A DNA stretch of 45,359 bases from Thiohalocapsa halophila (GCF_016583825.1 NZ_NRRV01000043.1:1-45359); one strand, 5' to 3'; positions 28,697 through 38,841 are shown, numbered from the stretch's first letter. The notes: a model not told the origin generated them from the sequence alone. A program made the numbers and translations.

Positions 28697-29194
28697 TCAG
28701 TTCCAGCCCACCACGTCGTAGCCGCGCTCGCGCAGGCAGCGATTCACATAACGCTTGAAGGTGCTGCTCGGCTCGCTGCTGCGGCTGGCGCCCCGCAGGA
28801 GCCCCACCGCTGCGCCCGCGGCGGCACCGGCGGCGGTGCGATTGCCGACGTCGTCGGCACCGCGCACGGCACCGTAGATGCCGGTGGCCGCACCGCCGGC
28901 AGCGGCCCCTAAGGCCGTATCCCGAGCGATGCGCCCGCCGTCGGCACCGCCGGCACCGGCCTCCCGGGCCAGGCGTCGGCACTCCTCGATATCCGCCTGG
29001 GCCACTGGGCCGCCGCCGTAGATCACGGGCTGTGACGTGCATCCGGCGAGTGCGAGCGCGAGCACGAGCCCCAACGCCAGCGCCCCAGCCGGCCAGCGCC
29101 GGAGCCAGGCCGCCGGCGCAGGCGCGCGCCGGCATCGCGGCAGCCCCGCCGCCGCAGCCAGGCTGCGGCGCTTCGCCACTGTGTCGATTTGCAT
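28697..29194 (-). CDS. Glycine-zipper lipoprotein
   Basis: A 165-aa predicted lipoprotein. It has a basic n-region, a hydrophobic core (ALALGLVLALALAGC) with lipobox LAGC, then a mature part with Cys-containing segments. Ala/Gly-rich zipper repeats follow (ALGAAAGGAATGIYGAVRG and AAGAAAGAAVGLLRG). The C-terminal YVNRCLRERGYDVVGW is typical of small outer-membrane-associated lipoproteins of this family. The n-region is longer than usual, so the true start may be downstream of 29194. It is divergent from cfa across a 296-bp spacer in which I see no other gene. Confidence 0.75.
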   Translation of the reverse strand: MQIDTVAKRRSLAAAAGLPRCRRAPAPAAWLRRWPAGALALGLVLALALAGCTSQPVIYGGGPVAQADIEECRRLAREAGAGGADGGRIARDTALGAAAGGAATGIYGAVRGADDVGNRTAAGAAAGAAVGLLRGASRSSEPSSTFKRYVNRCLRERGYDVVGWN

Positions 29195-29490
29195 CTGCTC
29201 TGTCCCTCCCGGGCATGGCGCGCGGCAAGCGCCCGGCGGCTGCCGCTTCGTCGCCAATGATACTGTCATCACAGGCCACGCAGGCACAGCGCCCGCCCCG
29301 ACATCACCCGCAACGCCGACGAGCGGGCCCTGCTCCGGACCGCGCGCTGTTGCACCGGCGCAGCCGATGCATTGTCATCCAACCCGATGCAAAATAGGCT
29401 AATGGGCGCGGCGGCTGCGTGTCCCGCGTCAGCGCCCGACACCAAGAACCAGTGGCTGGTCGGGCTCGACCCGGCGGGAGTCTCTAGCCC

Positions 29491-30705
29491 ATGGCAACGG
29501 CACAGAGTCACCATTCGCAGGCGTCTTCTTCAACACGGTCGCTGCATGCCGCCGAGCGACGAGCAAGGTCGTCGACGGCGCCGCCGCCCGTGATCCAAAG
29601 CCTGTTGGAGCCCACCGACGTGCGCATCAACGGCAATCGCCCCTGGGATATGCAAATCCACGACCCGAGCGTCTATCAGCGCACGCTGCGCGACGGCTCG
29701 CTCGGCCTCGGCGAGGCTTACATGGAAGGCGCCTGGGACAGCGAGCAGCTAGACGAGACCTTCGCCCGGCTCTTGCGCCACGACCTCGACGGCGCGCTCA
29801 ACAACGCGGCCAAGCTGCATTTCGCCTTCCAGTGGGTCAAGGACCGGGTCATCAACCGCCAATCGCGCTCGCGCGCCTTCACCGTCGGCGAGCGCCACTA
29901 TGACATCGGCAACGATGTCTATCGGGCGATGCTGGACCCCACCATGAGCTACAGCTGCGGCTACTGGCGCGATGCCGCTACCCTGGAGGAGGCACAGCTC
30001 GCCAAGCTGGACCTCATCTGCCGCAAGCTGGCGCTCACTCCGGGGCAGCGGCTGCTGGACATCGGCTGCGGCTGGGGCGGGCTCGCCGCCCATGCCGCCG
30101 AGCACTTCGGCGTCCAGGTGGTCGGGGTGACGGTCTCCCGCGACCAGGCCGAGCTGGCCGCCGAGCGCTGCCGGGACCTGCCCGTCGACATCCGGCTCCT
30201 GGACTATCGCGACCTACCCAAGACCGTGGGCGGGCGCTTCGAGCGCATCGTCTCCATCGGTATGTTCGAGCATGTAGGCGTGCGCAATTATCCCGCCTAC
30301 TTCGATGTCGCCCGCCGCCTGCTCAGCGACGACGGACTCTTCCTGTTGCATACCATCGGCAACAGCACGACCTCCCCAGTCACCGATGCCTGGACCGACG
30401 CCTACATCTTCCCGAACGGCAAGATCCCTTCGGCGCTGGAGATCACCCGGGCGCTGGAGGGTCGCTTTTTGGTCGAGGACTGGCACAATTTCGGCCCCGA
30501 TTACGACCCCACACTGATGGCCTGGTGGCAGCGCTTCGATGCGGCCTGGCCGGAGCTGCGCGCCCACTACGATCATGCCTTCTACCGCATGTGGAAATAC
30601 TACCTGCACGTCTCGGCGGGCTTCTTTCGCTCGCGCCAGGGACAGCTTTGGCAAATCGTCCTGGCCAAGCGCAGCCGCGCGGGCGCCTATCGCTCAGTGC
30701 GCTGA
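29491..30705 (+). CDS. cfa: Cyclopropane-fatty-acyl-phospholipid synthase
   Basis: Transfers a methylene group from SAM to unsaturated acyl chains of membrane phospholipids. The 404-aa protein has an N-terminal lipid-binding domain (residues about 25-130; WDMQIHDPSVYQRTLRDGSLGLGEAYMEG) and a SAM-dependent methyltransferase domain. The latter contains YDIGNDVYRAMLDPTMSYSCGYW, motif I LDIGCGWGG (189-197), and later SIGMFEHVG and LHTIGNS. The ATG at 29491 has GGGAG upstream. Its last codon and stop overlap the first unit of a 15-bp tandem repeat. Confidence 0.95.
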   Translation: MATAQSHHSQASSSTRSLHAAERRARSSTAPPPVIQSLLEPTDVRINGNRPWDMQIHDPSVYQRTLRDGSLGLGEAYMEGAWDSEQLDETFARLLRHDLDGALNNAAKLHFAFQWVKDRVINRQSRSRAFTVGERHYDIGNDVYRAMLDPTMSYSCGYWRDAATLEEAQLAKLDLICRKLALTPGQRLLDIGCGWGGLAAHAAEHFGVQVVGVTVSRDQAELAAERCRDLPVDIRLLDYRDLPKTVGGRFERIVSIGMFEHVGVRNYPAYFDVARRLLSDDGLFLLHTIGNSTTSPVTDAWTDAYIFPNGKIPSALEITRALEGRFLVEDWHNFGPDYDPTLMAWWQRFDAAWPELRAHYDHAFYRMWKYYLHVSAGFFRSRQGQLWQIVLAKRSRAGAYRSVR

Positions 30706-30758
30706 ATCCGGGAGCGCTGAATCCGGCAGGGCCGAGTCCGGCAGCGCTGGCTCGGCAC
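30699..30758. repeat. 15-bp tandem repeat x4 at the cfa stop codon
   Basis: Four units: GCGCTGAATCCGGGA, GCGCTGAATCCGGCA, GGGCCGAGTCCGGCA and GCGCTGGCTCGGCAC. The cfa stop (30703-30705) lies in the first unit and hslO starts 25 bp beyond the last. The period is a multiple of three, so expansion would not shift a reading frame. Confidence 0.85.
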
Positions 30759-30783
30759 TTCGGGGCCGCGCGGGGGCGCCGGC

Positions 30784-31689
30784 ATGAGCGCCGCCCGCAG
30801 CGACCCGGCCACGGGCGTGCCGCAGCCCGACACCCTGCACCGCTTCCTGTTCGAGCAGCTCGGGGTGCGCGGCCAGCTGGTATGCCTGGACGCCGCCTAC
30901 CAGGCCGTGCTCTCGCGCCACTCGTATCCAGCGCCGGTGCAGAGTCTGCTCGGCGAAGCACTGGCGTCGGTGCTGCTGCTCACCGCCACCCTCAAATTCG
31001 AAGGCTCCCTGACCCTCCAGGCCCAGGGCAGCGGCCCGATCCGCACCCTGGTCGTCCAGGGCAGCCACAATGGCAAGGTACGCGGCCTTGCCCACTGGGA
31101 CGGCGACGTACCCGCGGGCACGCTTGAAGAGCGCTTCGGCACCGGCCACCTGGCGCTGACCTTGCAGCCGACTCGGGGTGAGCACTACCAGGGGATCGTG
31201 CCGCTGGAAGGCCCGGGGCTCGGCGCCGCCATCGATGCCTATTTCGGCCACTCCGAGCAGCTGCCCACGCGCTTGTGGCTCGCCGTGGACGGCAGCCGGG
31301 CGGTGGGCCTCATGCTCCAGCGCATGCCGGGCACCGTCGAGGACGCCGACGGCTGGGAGCGCACCGTCACCCTGGCAGGCACGGTGGAGGCGCGCGAGCT
31401 GCTGACCCTGCCGGTGCAGAGCCTGCTGCGCCGGCTGTTCCACCAAGAAGACGTGCGCCTGTTCGAGCCCGAGCCGGTTGCCTTCCGCTGCGGCTGCTCG
31501 CGCGGGCGCATCGAAGAGACCCTGCGGGCGCTGGGCCGGGCCGAGGTGGACGCCATTGTGGCGGAGCAGGGGGATATCGCTGTCACCTGCGAGTTCTGCA
31601 ACCGCGACTACCGCTTCGACGCCGTGGACGCCCGCGAGCTCTTCAGCGACAGCGTCGTCCCCACGGGCGTGGGCGACTCCAAGCACTGA
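30784..31689 (+). CDS. hslO: 33-kDa redox-regulated chaperone Hsp33
   Basis: Holdase chaperone switched on by oxidative unfolding of its zinc centre. The 301-aa protein ends in the redox switch: Cys-x-Cys at 236/238 (CGCSRGR) and CxxC at 269-272 (CEFCNRDYRF). Upstream are the conserved core segments GEALASVLLLTATLKFEG, GPIRTLVVQ and GYF/SEQLPTR-type strands. All four zinc cysteines are present. It follows cfa by 78 bp on the same strand and could share its transcript. Confidence 0.95.
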   Translation: MSAARSDPATGVPQPDTLHRFLFEQLGVRGQLVCLDAAYQAVLSRHSYPAPVQSLLGEALASVLLLTATLKFEGSLTLQAQGSGPIRTLVVQGSHNGKVRGLAHWDGDVPAGTLEERFGTGHLALTLQPTRGEHYQGIVPLEGPGLGAAIDAYFGHSEQLPTRLWLAVDGSRAVGLMLQRMPGTVEDADGWERTVTLAGTVEARELLTLPVQSLLRRLFHQEDVRLFEPEPVAFRCGCSRGRIEETLRALGRAEVDAIVAEQGDIAVTCEFCNRDYRFDAVDARELFSDSVVPTGVGDSKH

Positions 31690-32487
<798 letters not shown>

Positions 32488-32539
32488 TGCACCGCAGCTC
32501 GGCTCGGCTCCTTGTCGAGCGGCGCGCGCGCAGGCGGCC

Positions 32540-33271
32540 ATGAGCACCGCGCCGGAGCAGCTGTGCCTGGCGCTGCGGCTGCCGGAGGCCGGCGGCTTCG
32601 AGCGCTTCGTCGCCGACGGCAACACCGCCGTGGTCACGGCGCTGCGCCACTGGGCGGCGGACCCGGCGGCCGGCCATGTCCTGCTCCACGGTGAGGCGGG
32701 CACCGGTAAGAGCCACTTGTTGCATGCGGCCTGCGAAGGTGCCACCGCCGCGGGCGCCAAGGCGCGCTTCGTGCCGCTGGACCTCGAGGGGCTCGCGCCC
32801 TCGGTGCTCGAGGGCCTGGAGGACTGCGACGCCGTGGTGCTGGACGCCGTGCAGGCCGTCGTCGGGCAGCGGGACTGGGAGCTCGGGCTGTTCAACCTCT
32901 ACAACGCCCTCGGCCAGCACGGCGGGCGGCTGCTGCTGGCGGCGCGCGCGCCGGCGCCGGCCCTGGGTCTGACGCTCCCGGACCTCGCCTCCCGGCTCGC
33001 CGCCTGCGCCACCTATGCCGTGCAGCCCTTGGACGACGCGGGCCGCGCCCGGCTGCTGGAGCGCGAGGCCACCGCCCGCGGCCTGACGCTGAGCGAGGAG
33101 ACCCTGCGCTACATCCTCACCTACAGCCCGCGGGACACGGCCTCGCTGCTGGCGCTGGTGGCGGCGGTGGATGCCGCCTCCCTGCGCCTGCGCCGGGCGC
33201 CGACGCCGCGCTTGGTGGGCCAGCTGCTGCAATGCCGCCTGGACGCCGCGACACCCGCCGGCGGCCCCTGA
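32540..33271 (+). CDS. hda: DnaA regulatory inactivator Hda
   Basis: AAA+ DnaA paralogue that stimulates DnaA-ATP hydrolysis together with the DNA-loaded clamp. The 243-aa protein starts with the clamp-binding peptide QLCLALRLP. Walker A is GEAGTGKS (51-58), Walker B is [10 protein letters not shown], and the C-terminal lid contains [13 protein letters not shown] with the arginine-finger/sensor 2 region. In other gammaproteobacteria it often sits near purM/purN; here it is downstream of the WrbA-like gene. Confidence 0.93.
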   Translation: MSTAPEQLCLALRLPEAGGFERFVADGNTAVVTALRHWAADPAAGHVLLHGEAGTGKSHLLHAACEGATAAGAKARFVPLDLEGLAPSVLEGLEDCDAVVLDAVQAVVGQRDWELGLFNLYNALGQHGGRLLLAARAPAPALGLTLPDLASRLAACATYAVQPLDDAGRARLLEREATARGLTLSEETLRYILTYSPRDTASLLALVAAVDAASLRLRRAPTPRLVGQLLQCRLDAATPAGGP

Positions 33272-33380
33272 GGGGAACCGGCGGCAGGCCTTGCGCCGCC
33301 GCGCGGCTGCGCGACAATGGCGCCCTGCCGTCGCCGTCCGCCGCCAGCCCGAACACCGCCCAACGCACAGGACCGCACCC

Positions 33381-33965
33381 ATGGTGCTGATGATCGACAA
33401 CTACGACTCCTTCACCTACAACCTGGTGCAATACCTTGGCGAGCTGGGCGCCGAGGTCCGCGTGCTGCGCAACGACGAGGCGAGCGTCGAGGAGGCGCTG
33501 GCGCTGGCCCCGGAGCGCATCGTCATCTCCCCCGGCCCCTGCACGCCGGACGAGGCCGGCATCTCCGTGGCGCTGGTCCGCGCCGCCGCCGGCCGCGTGC
33601 CCGTGCTCGGCGTCTGCCTGGGCCACCAGTCCATCGGCCGAGCCTTCGGCGGCGAGGTGATCAAGGCGCGAGCGGTCATGCACGGCAAGACCTCGCCCAT
33701 CCAGCACCAGGGCGAGGGCGTATTCGCCGGGCTGGAGACACCCTTCGAGGCCACCCGCTATCATTCGCTCATCATCGACGCCCAACACCTGCCGGCGGAT
33801 CTGGAAGTGACGGCCTGGACCTGCCGCGACGACGGCAGCCGCGACGAGATCATGGGCGTACGCCACCGCGAGCTGCCGGTGCAGGGGGTGCAGTTCCACC
33901 CCGAGTCCATCCTCACCCGTCACGGCCACGATATTCTCAAGAACTTCTTGAACGACCGAGCCTGA
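33381..33965 (+). CDS. trpG: Anthranilate/aminodeoxychorismate synthase, glutamine amidotransferase subunit
   Basis: Provides ammonia from glutamine to TrpE or PabB. The 194-aa class I amidotransferase starts [21 protein letters not shown]. It has nucleophile Cys79 in [10 protein letters not shown], and His173/Glu175 in HPESIL complete the triad. The oxyanion motif SPGPCTP is intact. It is followed by trpD and trpC, so tryptophan synthesis is its clear context. The trpE gene is not in this window, and the protein may be shared with folate synthesis. Confidence 0.95.
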   Translation: MVLMIDNYDSFTYNLVQYLGELGAEVRVLRNDEASVEEALALAPERIVISPGPCTPDEAGISVALVRAAAGRVPVLGVCLGHQSIGRAFGGEVIKARAVMHGKTSPIQHQGEGVFAGLETPFEATRYHSLIIDAQHLPADLEVTAWTCRDDGSRDEIMGVRHRELPVQGVQFHPESILTRHGHDILKNFLNDRA

Positions 33966-33974
33966 TCGGACCCG

Positions 33975-34025
33975 CCCTCAGCCCTCAGCCCTCAGCCCTG
34001 ACGCGAAAGGGCTGAGGGCTGAGGG
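33975..34025. repeat. Heptamer hairpin (CCCTCAG/GGGCTGA) between trpG and trpD
   Basis: CCCTCAG is repeated from 33975 to 33999. Bases 33982-33999 pair perfectly with 34008-34025 across the 8-nt loop GACGCGAA, giving an 18-bp uninterrupted stem. There is no T-tract after it. It lies within an otherwise tight trp cluster and could influence read-through or stability of trpGDC RNA. The unit is a variant of the CGAG heptamers, with TGAG in place of CGAG. Confidence 0.93.
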
Positions 34026-34066
34026 GGGCCGTGATCGAGTGAACAACGCAAGCAAGCCGCATCCCC

Positions 34067-35101
34067 ATGGACATCAAACAAGCCCTCGCCCGCGTCATCG
34101 ACGGGCACGACCTCACCGGCGACGAGATGACCGGCTGTATGCGCGCCATCATGACCGGCGGCACGACCCCGGCCCAGATCGCGGCCTTCCTGGTGGCGCT
34201 GCGGCTCAAGGGCGAGACGGTGGACGAGATCGCCGCCGCGGCCGCGGTGATGCGCGAGCTCGCCACCGGCGTCGACATCGGCGACCTGCCCCATGCCCTC
34301 GACATCGTCGGCACCGGCGGTGACTCCGCAGGCACTTTCAACATCTCCACGGCGAGCATGTTCGTCGCCGCCGCCGCCGGCTGCCACGTGGCCAAGCACG
34401 GCAACCGCTCGGTGTCGTCCAAGTCCGGCAGTGCGGACCTGCTGGAGGCCGCCGGCGTCAACCTGAGCCTGACCCCGGCACAGGTGGCCCAATGCGTGCG
34501 GGAGCTGGGCGTGGGCTTCATGTTCGCCCCCGCCCACCACGGCGCCATGAAGCACGCCATCGGGCCGCGCCGGGAGCTCGGCGTGCGCACGCTGTTCAAT
34601 GTGCTCGGGCCGCTCACCAACCCGGCCGGAGTGCGCCGGCAGGTGCTCGGCGTCTTCGCCGAGCCGCTGCTGGAGCCGCTGGCGGCGGTGCTGGCCAACC
34701 TCGGCGCCGAGCAGGTGCTGGTGGTGCACGCCGCCGACGGCCTCGATGAGATCAGCATCGCCGCCCCGACGGACATCGCCGAGCTCAAGGACGGCGCGAT
34801 TCGGCGCTACCGCATCGAGCCCGCGGACTTTGGCCTGGAGGCGGCGCCCCTGGATGCGGTGCGCGTGGACGGCCCGGCCGCGAGCCTGCGGCTGGTGCGC
34901 GCGGCGCTCTCCGGCGAGCCCGGCCCCGCACACGACATCGTGCTGCTGAACGCCGGCGCCGCCGTCTATGCCGCCGGCGTCGCCGACAGCCTGGAAGACG
35001 GCGTGGAAGCCGCGCGCTCAGCCATCGAGCAGGGGGCGGCCATGGAGCGACTCGAGCGCCTTGCGGCACTCACCCAAGGCTTCGGGGCGCCGGCGCCATG
35101 A
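34067..35101 (+). CDS. trpD: Anthranilate phosphoribosyltransferase
   Basis: Transfers phosphoribose from PRPP to anthranilate, the second step of tryptophan synthesis. The 344-aa protein has the PRPP-binding loop [18 protein letters not shown], then [31 protein letters not shown] and the conserved [19 protein letters not shown]. The length is usual. Its last four bases (ATGA, 35098-35101) overlap the trpC start. A heptamer hairpin lies in the 101-bp gap before it. Confidence 0.97.
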   Translation: MDIKQALARVIDGHDLTGDEMTGCMRAIMTGGTTPAQIAAFLVALRLKGETVDEIAAAAAVMRELATGVDIGDLPHALDIVGTGGDSAGTFNISTASMFVAAAAGCHVAKHGNRSVSSKSGSADLLEAAGVNLSLTPAQVAQCVRELGVGFMFAPAHHGAMKHAIGPRRELGVRTLFNVLGPLTNPAGVRRQVLGVFAEPLLEPLAAVLANLGAEQVLVVHAADGLDEISIAAPTDIAELKDGAIRRYRIEPADFGLEAAPLDAVRVDGPAASLRLVRAALSGEPGPAHDIVLLNAGAAVYAAGVADSLEDGVEAARSAIEQGAAMERLERLAALTQGFGAPAP

Positions 35102-35892
35102 GCGACACCCCGGATATCTTGAAGCGCATCGTCGCGCACAAGGCGGAGGAAGTCGCCGCCTGCAAGCGCCAGCGCCCGCTTGCCGACCTTGCCGATGCCG
35201 TCGGCGCGGCCGGCCCCACCCGCGGCTTCGCCGACGCCCTCGCCGCGCACATTCGCGACGGCGCGGCGGGCGTCATCGCCGAGATCAAGCGCGCGAGCCC
35301 GAGCCGCGGCCTGCTGCGGGCCGATTTCCGCCCGGCGGACATCGCCGTGTCCTATGCACGCGGCGGGGCCGCCTGTCTGTCGGTGCTAACGGACCGGGAC
35401 TTCTTCCAAGGCGACCCGCAGCACCTAATGGACGCCCGCGGCGCCTGCGCACTGCCCGTGATCCGCAAGGACTTCGTCATCGACCCCTATCAGATCCACG
35501 AGGCCAGGGCCATGGGGGCCGACTGCATCCTGCTCATCGCCGCCTGCCTGGAGGATGCCGCGCTGAGCGATTTCACGGGCATCGCCCGCGAGCTCGGCAT
35601 GGACGTGCTGCTGGAGGTCCACGACGGCGACGAGCTGACGCGGGCGCTGGCGGTGCCCGCCCGCCTCATCGGCATCAACAACCGCAACCTGCGCACCTTC
35701 GACGTGAGCCTCGGCATCACACTGGATCTGTTGGCGCAGGTGCCCGCGGACCGCCTGCTGGTCACCGAGAGCGGTATCCACACCCGCGACGATGTGGCCC
35801 TGATGCGAGCCCACGGCGTACACGCCTTTCTGGTCGGTGAATCCTTCATGCGCGCCGAGGACCCGGGCGCGAAGCTGGCGGAGATGTTTTAG
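35098..35892 (+). CDS. trpC: Indole-3-glycerol-phosphate synthase
   Basis: Closes the indole ring from carboxyphenylamino-deoxyribulose phosphate. The 264-aa TIM barrel has catalytic Lys64 in [48 protein letters not shown] and the phosphate-binding ESGI/VGESFMR segments. It is a stand-alone TrpC, without a fused TrpF. The stop codon abuts a heptamer element: the first left-arm unit begins in the last base of the TAG. Confidence 0.97.
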   Translation: MSDTPDILKRIVAHKAEEVAACKRQRPLADLADAVGAAGPTRGFADALAAHIRDGAAGVIAEIKRASPSRGLLRADFRPADIAVSYARGGAACLSVLTDRDFFQGDPQHLMDARGACALPVIRKDFVIDPYQIHEARAMGADCILLIAACLEDAALSDFTGIARELGMDVLLEVHDGDELTRALAVPARLIGINNRNLRTFDVSLGITLDLLAQVPADRLLVTESGIHTRDDVALMRAHGVHAFLVGESFMRAEDPGAKLAEMF

Positions 35893-36064
35893 GGCGAGTA
35901 TCTAGGGGCGAGTATCGGGGGGCGAGTATCGAGGGGCGAGTATCGAGTGTCGAGGGGCGAGTAGCGAGGGGGCGGCAGGACGATGACGGCGAACATCATC
36001 TATCGCTGCTCGTCCCTCGTCACTCGCCACTCGTCACTCGAAACTCGTCACTCGAAACTCACCG
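35892..36064. repeat. Heptamer inverted-array element between convergent trpC and crp
   Basis: The left arm (35892-35968) is eleven exact 7-bp steps, mostly alternating GGGCGAG and TATCGAG. The right arm (36009-36057) is seven units of CTCGTCC, CTCGTCA, CTCGCCA, CTCGTCA, CTCGAAA, CTCGTCA and CTCGAAA, then a degenerate unit to 36064. The 40-nt spacer contains GACGATGACGGC, close to GACGAAGACGGC at the 3' end of the four-helix-bundle gene. The left arm starts in the trpC stop and the right arm runs through the crp stop. Confidence 0.95.
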
Positions 36065-36712
36065 GGTTCCATAGACCACGATGGTCTTGCCACTGACGCT
36101 GATTTGCTCCTGCTCCTCCAGCGCCTTTAGCACCCGCCCGGCCATCTCGCGCGAGCAGCCCACCATACGCCCGAGATCCTGACGGGTAATGCGGATCTGC
36201 ATGCCGTCCGGATGCGTCATGGCGTCCGGCTGCTTGCACAGCTCCAACAGGGTCCCGGCGATGCGGCCGGTGACGTCGACGAAGGCGAGATCGCCCACCT
36301 TGCGGCTGGTGCGCTGCAGGCGCGTCGAGAGCTGGCGCCCGATGGCATGGAGGATGGCCAGCGCGTGGTCGCGCAGCTCGCGCTCGAGCGCCTGCTCCAA
36401 TCGGCGGTAGCTGATCTCCGCCACGCGGCACTTGGTGCGGGTGCGCACGATGACGCTGCGGGTCTGCTGCGGCAAGAAAAGGCCCATCTCGCCGATGAAC
36501 TCACCGGCATTGATGTGCGCCAGGGTGAGCTCGCGATGATCCTCGTCCTCGATGAGCGCGGCCACCGAGCCGTCCACCAGATAGTACAGCGTCTCGGCGG
36601 GCTCGCCGGCATGGATGAAGTCCACGCGCTTGTCGTATTGCTTGGTGTGACACTGGCTCAGGAAAGGCTCCAGCCAGTCCGGATCGGTTTGGGGCACGAT
36701 TCTCTGCATCAT
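36059..36712 (-). CDS. crp: Cyclic AMP receptor protein (CRP/Vfr-like)
   Basis: A 216-217-aa global regulator. The cAMP pocket is [18 protein letters not shown], with the Arg-Ser pair that contacts the cyclic phosphate. The long C-helix includes [28 protein letters not shown], and the DNA-binding domain reads [31 protein letters not shown]. It ends [10 protein letters not shown], identical in pattern to E. coli CRP. The start is one of two adjacent ATGs at 36712/36709. The stop codon is inside the right arm of a heptamer element. It is divergent from osmC. Confidence 0.95.
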   Translation of the reverse strand: MMQRIVPQTDPDWLEPFLSQCHTKQYDKRVDFIHAGEPAETLYYLVDGSVAALIEDEDHRELTLAHINAGEFIGEMGLFLPQQTRSVIVRTRTKCRVAEISYRRLEQALERELRDHALAILHAIGRQLSTRLQRTSRKVGDLAFVDVTGRIAGTLLELCKQPDAMTHPDGMQIRITRQDLGRMVGCSREMAGRVLKALEEQEQISVSGKTIVVYGTR

Positions 36713-36784
36713 GCGGGGGTCGCTCGGTTGCGTTCTGGGGGCTGCCGCACCGCCCGTGGCGACGCGGCTGCCGTGATAGCCTGT

Positions 36785-36817
36785 GGACACTGTCCAAGGT
36801 GGCCCTGGACACCGTCC
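36785..36817. promoter_or_regulatory. Candidate operator: two GGACAC(C/T)GTCC copies
   Basis: GGACACTGTCC (36785-36795) and GGACACCGTCC (36807-36817) are directly repeated with a 22-bp start-to-start distance, about two helical turns. Each is nearly palindromic. They lie 72 bp upstream of the crp start in the spacer shared with osmC. The spacing suggests cooperative binding of a dimeric regulator, which I cannot name. They do not match the CRP consensus. Confidence 0.4.
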
Positions 36818-36932
36818 GCACGGCACCGGGCCGCCGGTTACCACGGATGCCGACATGCAAGCATTGACAAGATACGCGAAAAACGCCGATACCGCAGCGA
36901 TGAGAACGCCCGATACCGTCATACAAATTCCC

Positions 36933-36968
36933 CCCCAGTATTCTCCCCAGTGTTCCCCCCATCTTGGC
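36933..36968. repeat. 12-bp tandem repeat upstream of osmC
   Basis: Three units beginning CCCCA (CCCCAGTATTCT, CCCCAGTGTTCC, CCCCATCTTGGC) run to within 8 bp of the osmC start codon and replace any Shine-Dalgarno sequence. Confidence 0.6.
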
Positions 36969-36976
36969 GCCCGGCC

Positions 36977-37393
36977 ATGAAAGCGCGGGTCAAATGGGTG
37001 GAGGGTACGGCCATGGTCGGCGAGTCCGGCAGCGGCCACGCCGTGGTCATGGACGGCCCGCCGGAGGCAGGCGGCCGCAACCTGGGCGTGCGGCCCATGG
37101 AGATGCTGCTGCTCGGGCTCGGCGGCTGCACCGAGTTTGATGTGCTCCTGATCCTGCGCCGCGGACGCGCCGAGGTGACCGATTGCGTCGTCGAGATCAC
37201 CGCCGAGCGCGCGGCGACGGACCCGAAGGTCTTCACCCGGATCCATGTGCATTTCATCGTCACCGGCCGCGACCTGAAGCCCAAGCAGGTGGAGCGCGCC
37301 ATCGACCTCAGCGCAGAGAAGTATTGCTCGGCGTCCATCATGCTCGGGGCCGCCGCCAAAGTGACCCACGACTTCGAGATCCGCGATGCCTGA
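36977..37393 (+). CDS. OsmC/YhfA family peroxidase-like protein
   Basis: A 138-aa OsmC-fold protein. The two redox cysteines are in [11 protein letters not shown] and [11 protein letters not shown], the positions used for thiol peroxidase activity against organic hydroperoxides. The YhfA-like subfamily fits the [10 protein letters not shown] start and the short length. The ATG at 36977 was chosen because it begins the family pattern. It is divergent from crp and overlaps the DUF885 relic at its 3' end by 8 bp. Confidence 0.92.
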   Translation: MKARVKWVEGTAMVGESGSGHAVVMDGPPEAGGRNLGVRPMEMLLLGLGGCTEFDVLLILRRGRAEVTDCVVEITAERAATDPKVFTRIHVHFIVTGRDLKPKQVERAIDLSAEKYCSASIMLGAAAKVTHDFEIRDA

Positions 37394-37726
37394 AACGGCG
37401 GCGTTCGACGGCCTCGCGCGCAAGTTTTTCTCCGGCTGGCTCCGCGTCCACCCGCAGCCGGCACTCACCACCGGCATCGGCGACTACGGCGGTCTGCCCG
37501 CACCCAATCGGATGACGATCAGGCCGCCTTGGGCAGCCTGCCGGAGAGCTTGATCGTCGCCCTGCGGAAGCTCGACCACGGCGCTCTGGACCCGGCCCGG
37601 CGCCTCGATTCCGTCCTCGCCGCTTTGCTGCGCAACCCGGGCGATGCGCTGGCCGCCGCCCGCGGCCAAGCGCATGTCCGCACCCTGGCGGCCGCGCTTT
37701 GCGCAGCGGACCAGGCACCGGCCTGA
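37386..37726 (+). pseudogene. Truncated, frameshifted DUF885 family gene
   Basis: The ATG at 37386 overlaps the osmC stop and starts a DUF885-like N-terminus ([21 protein letters not shown] then GIGDYGG). Its frame closes at 37551-37553. The continuation typical of the family (LPESLIVALRKLDHGALDPARRLDS) is in another frame and ends at 37726. Intact DUF885 proteins are several hundred residues long, so the gene has both an early frameshift and loss of most of its 3' part. The 252 bp from 37727 to speD show no gene. Confidence 0.7.
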
Positions 37727-37978
37727 GGCGCGCCGCGGATACTCATCGGCCGATCCCAAGCACTCCCGCGAAGTCCCTTGCAATGCACCCCAGGGCGGGC
37801 GTAGCTTGCGCGCCTTCGCGGGTGCCGGCGCCCCGCGTGCCCGCGTCGGGCAGCCGGCTCGCAGCGGCGCGCGGCCAGCGCACGACCTGCCGCCGTCGGC
37901 GTTCCGTCGCGCGCGCCCAGAGATCGGCAGGGCCGCCTGCCCACACGGAAACCCAGCGGCCGGGAGCAGCACAGCACC

Positions 37979-38812
37979 ATGCCCAAGACCTCAAGAAAGC
38001 TCCAGCTGCACGGCTTCAACAACCTCACGAAGTCGCTCAGCTTCAATATCTACGACATCTGCTATACGGACTCCGACGAGCAGCGGGCCGCCTACATCGC
38101 CTATATCGACGAGGCCTACAACGCCGAGCGCCTCACCGGCATCCTCACCGATGTCGCCAACATCATCGGCGCCAACATTCTGAATATTGCCCGTCAGGAC
38201 TACGAGCCCCAGGGTGCCTCCGTGACCATGCTCATCGCCGAGGAGCACACGCCGGAAGAAGGGCTCACCAACTCGGCAACGCCGGGCCCGCTGCCGGAGG
38301 CCGTGGTCGGCCACCTGGACAAGAGCCACATCACCGTCCACACCTACCCGGAGAGCCATCCGCACAACGGCATCAGTACCTTCCGGGCGGACATCGATGT
38401 GTCCACCTGCGGGCTGATTTCACCCTTGAAGGCGCTGAATTATCTGATCCACGCCCTGGAGTCGGACATCGTGATCATGGACTACCGGGTGCGCGGCTTC
38501 ACCCGCGACGTGCGCGGGCGCAAGCACTTCATCGACCACAACATGAGCTCCATCCAGAACTATCTGACGCGCAGCACCAAGAGCCGCTATCAGATGATGG
38601 ACGTGAACGTCTACCAGGAGAACATGTTCCACACCAAGATGGTCGTCAACCGCTTCCAGCTCGACGACTATCTATTCTGCATCGACGTCAAGGATCTGTC
38701 GGACAAGGAGTACAAGCGCATCCAGCGCCTGGTGCGGCGCGAGATGATGGAGATCTTCTACGGGCGCAATCTAAAGCGCGATATCGAGGGCTGGAACGAA
38801 GCCCGACCCTGA
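37979..38812 (+). CDS. speD: S-adenosylmethionine decarboxylase proenzyme
   Basis: Pyruvoyl enzyme that makes decarboxylated SAM for spermidine synthesis. The 277-aa proenzyme is of the E. coli type. The self-processing site is Lys115-Ser116 in [16 protein letters not shown], where Ser116 becomes the pyruvoyl group, followed by [29 protein letters not shown] and [10 protein letters not shown] mark the C-terminus. No speE is adjacent. A heptamer element begins 29 bp after the stop. Confidence 0.96.
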   Translation: MPKTSRKLQLHGFNNLTKSLSFNIYDICYTDSDEQRAAYIAYIDEAYNAERLTGILTDVANIIGANILNIARQDYEPQGASVTMLIAEEHTPEEGLTNSATPGPLPEAVVGHLDKSHITVHTYPESHPHNGISTFRADIDVSTCGLISPLKALNYLIHALESDIVIMDYRVRGFTRDVRGRKHFIDHNMSSIQNYLTRSTKSRYQMMDVNVYQENMFHTKMVVNRFQLDDYLFCIDVKDLSDKEYKRIQRLVRREMMEIFYGRNLKRDIEGWNEARP

Positions 38813-38841
38813 AAAAGCTTCAAGGACGAAGCTGGATAAAG

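Noticed and set aside
33966..34066. Classical trp attenuator
   Set aside because: There is no leader peptide with tandem Trp codons and no T-tract after the hairpin, and the position is between trpG and trpD rather than before the operon.
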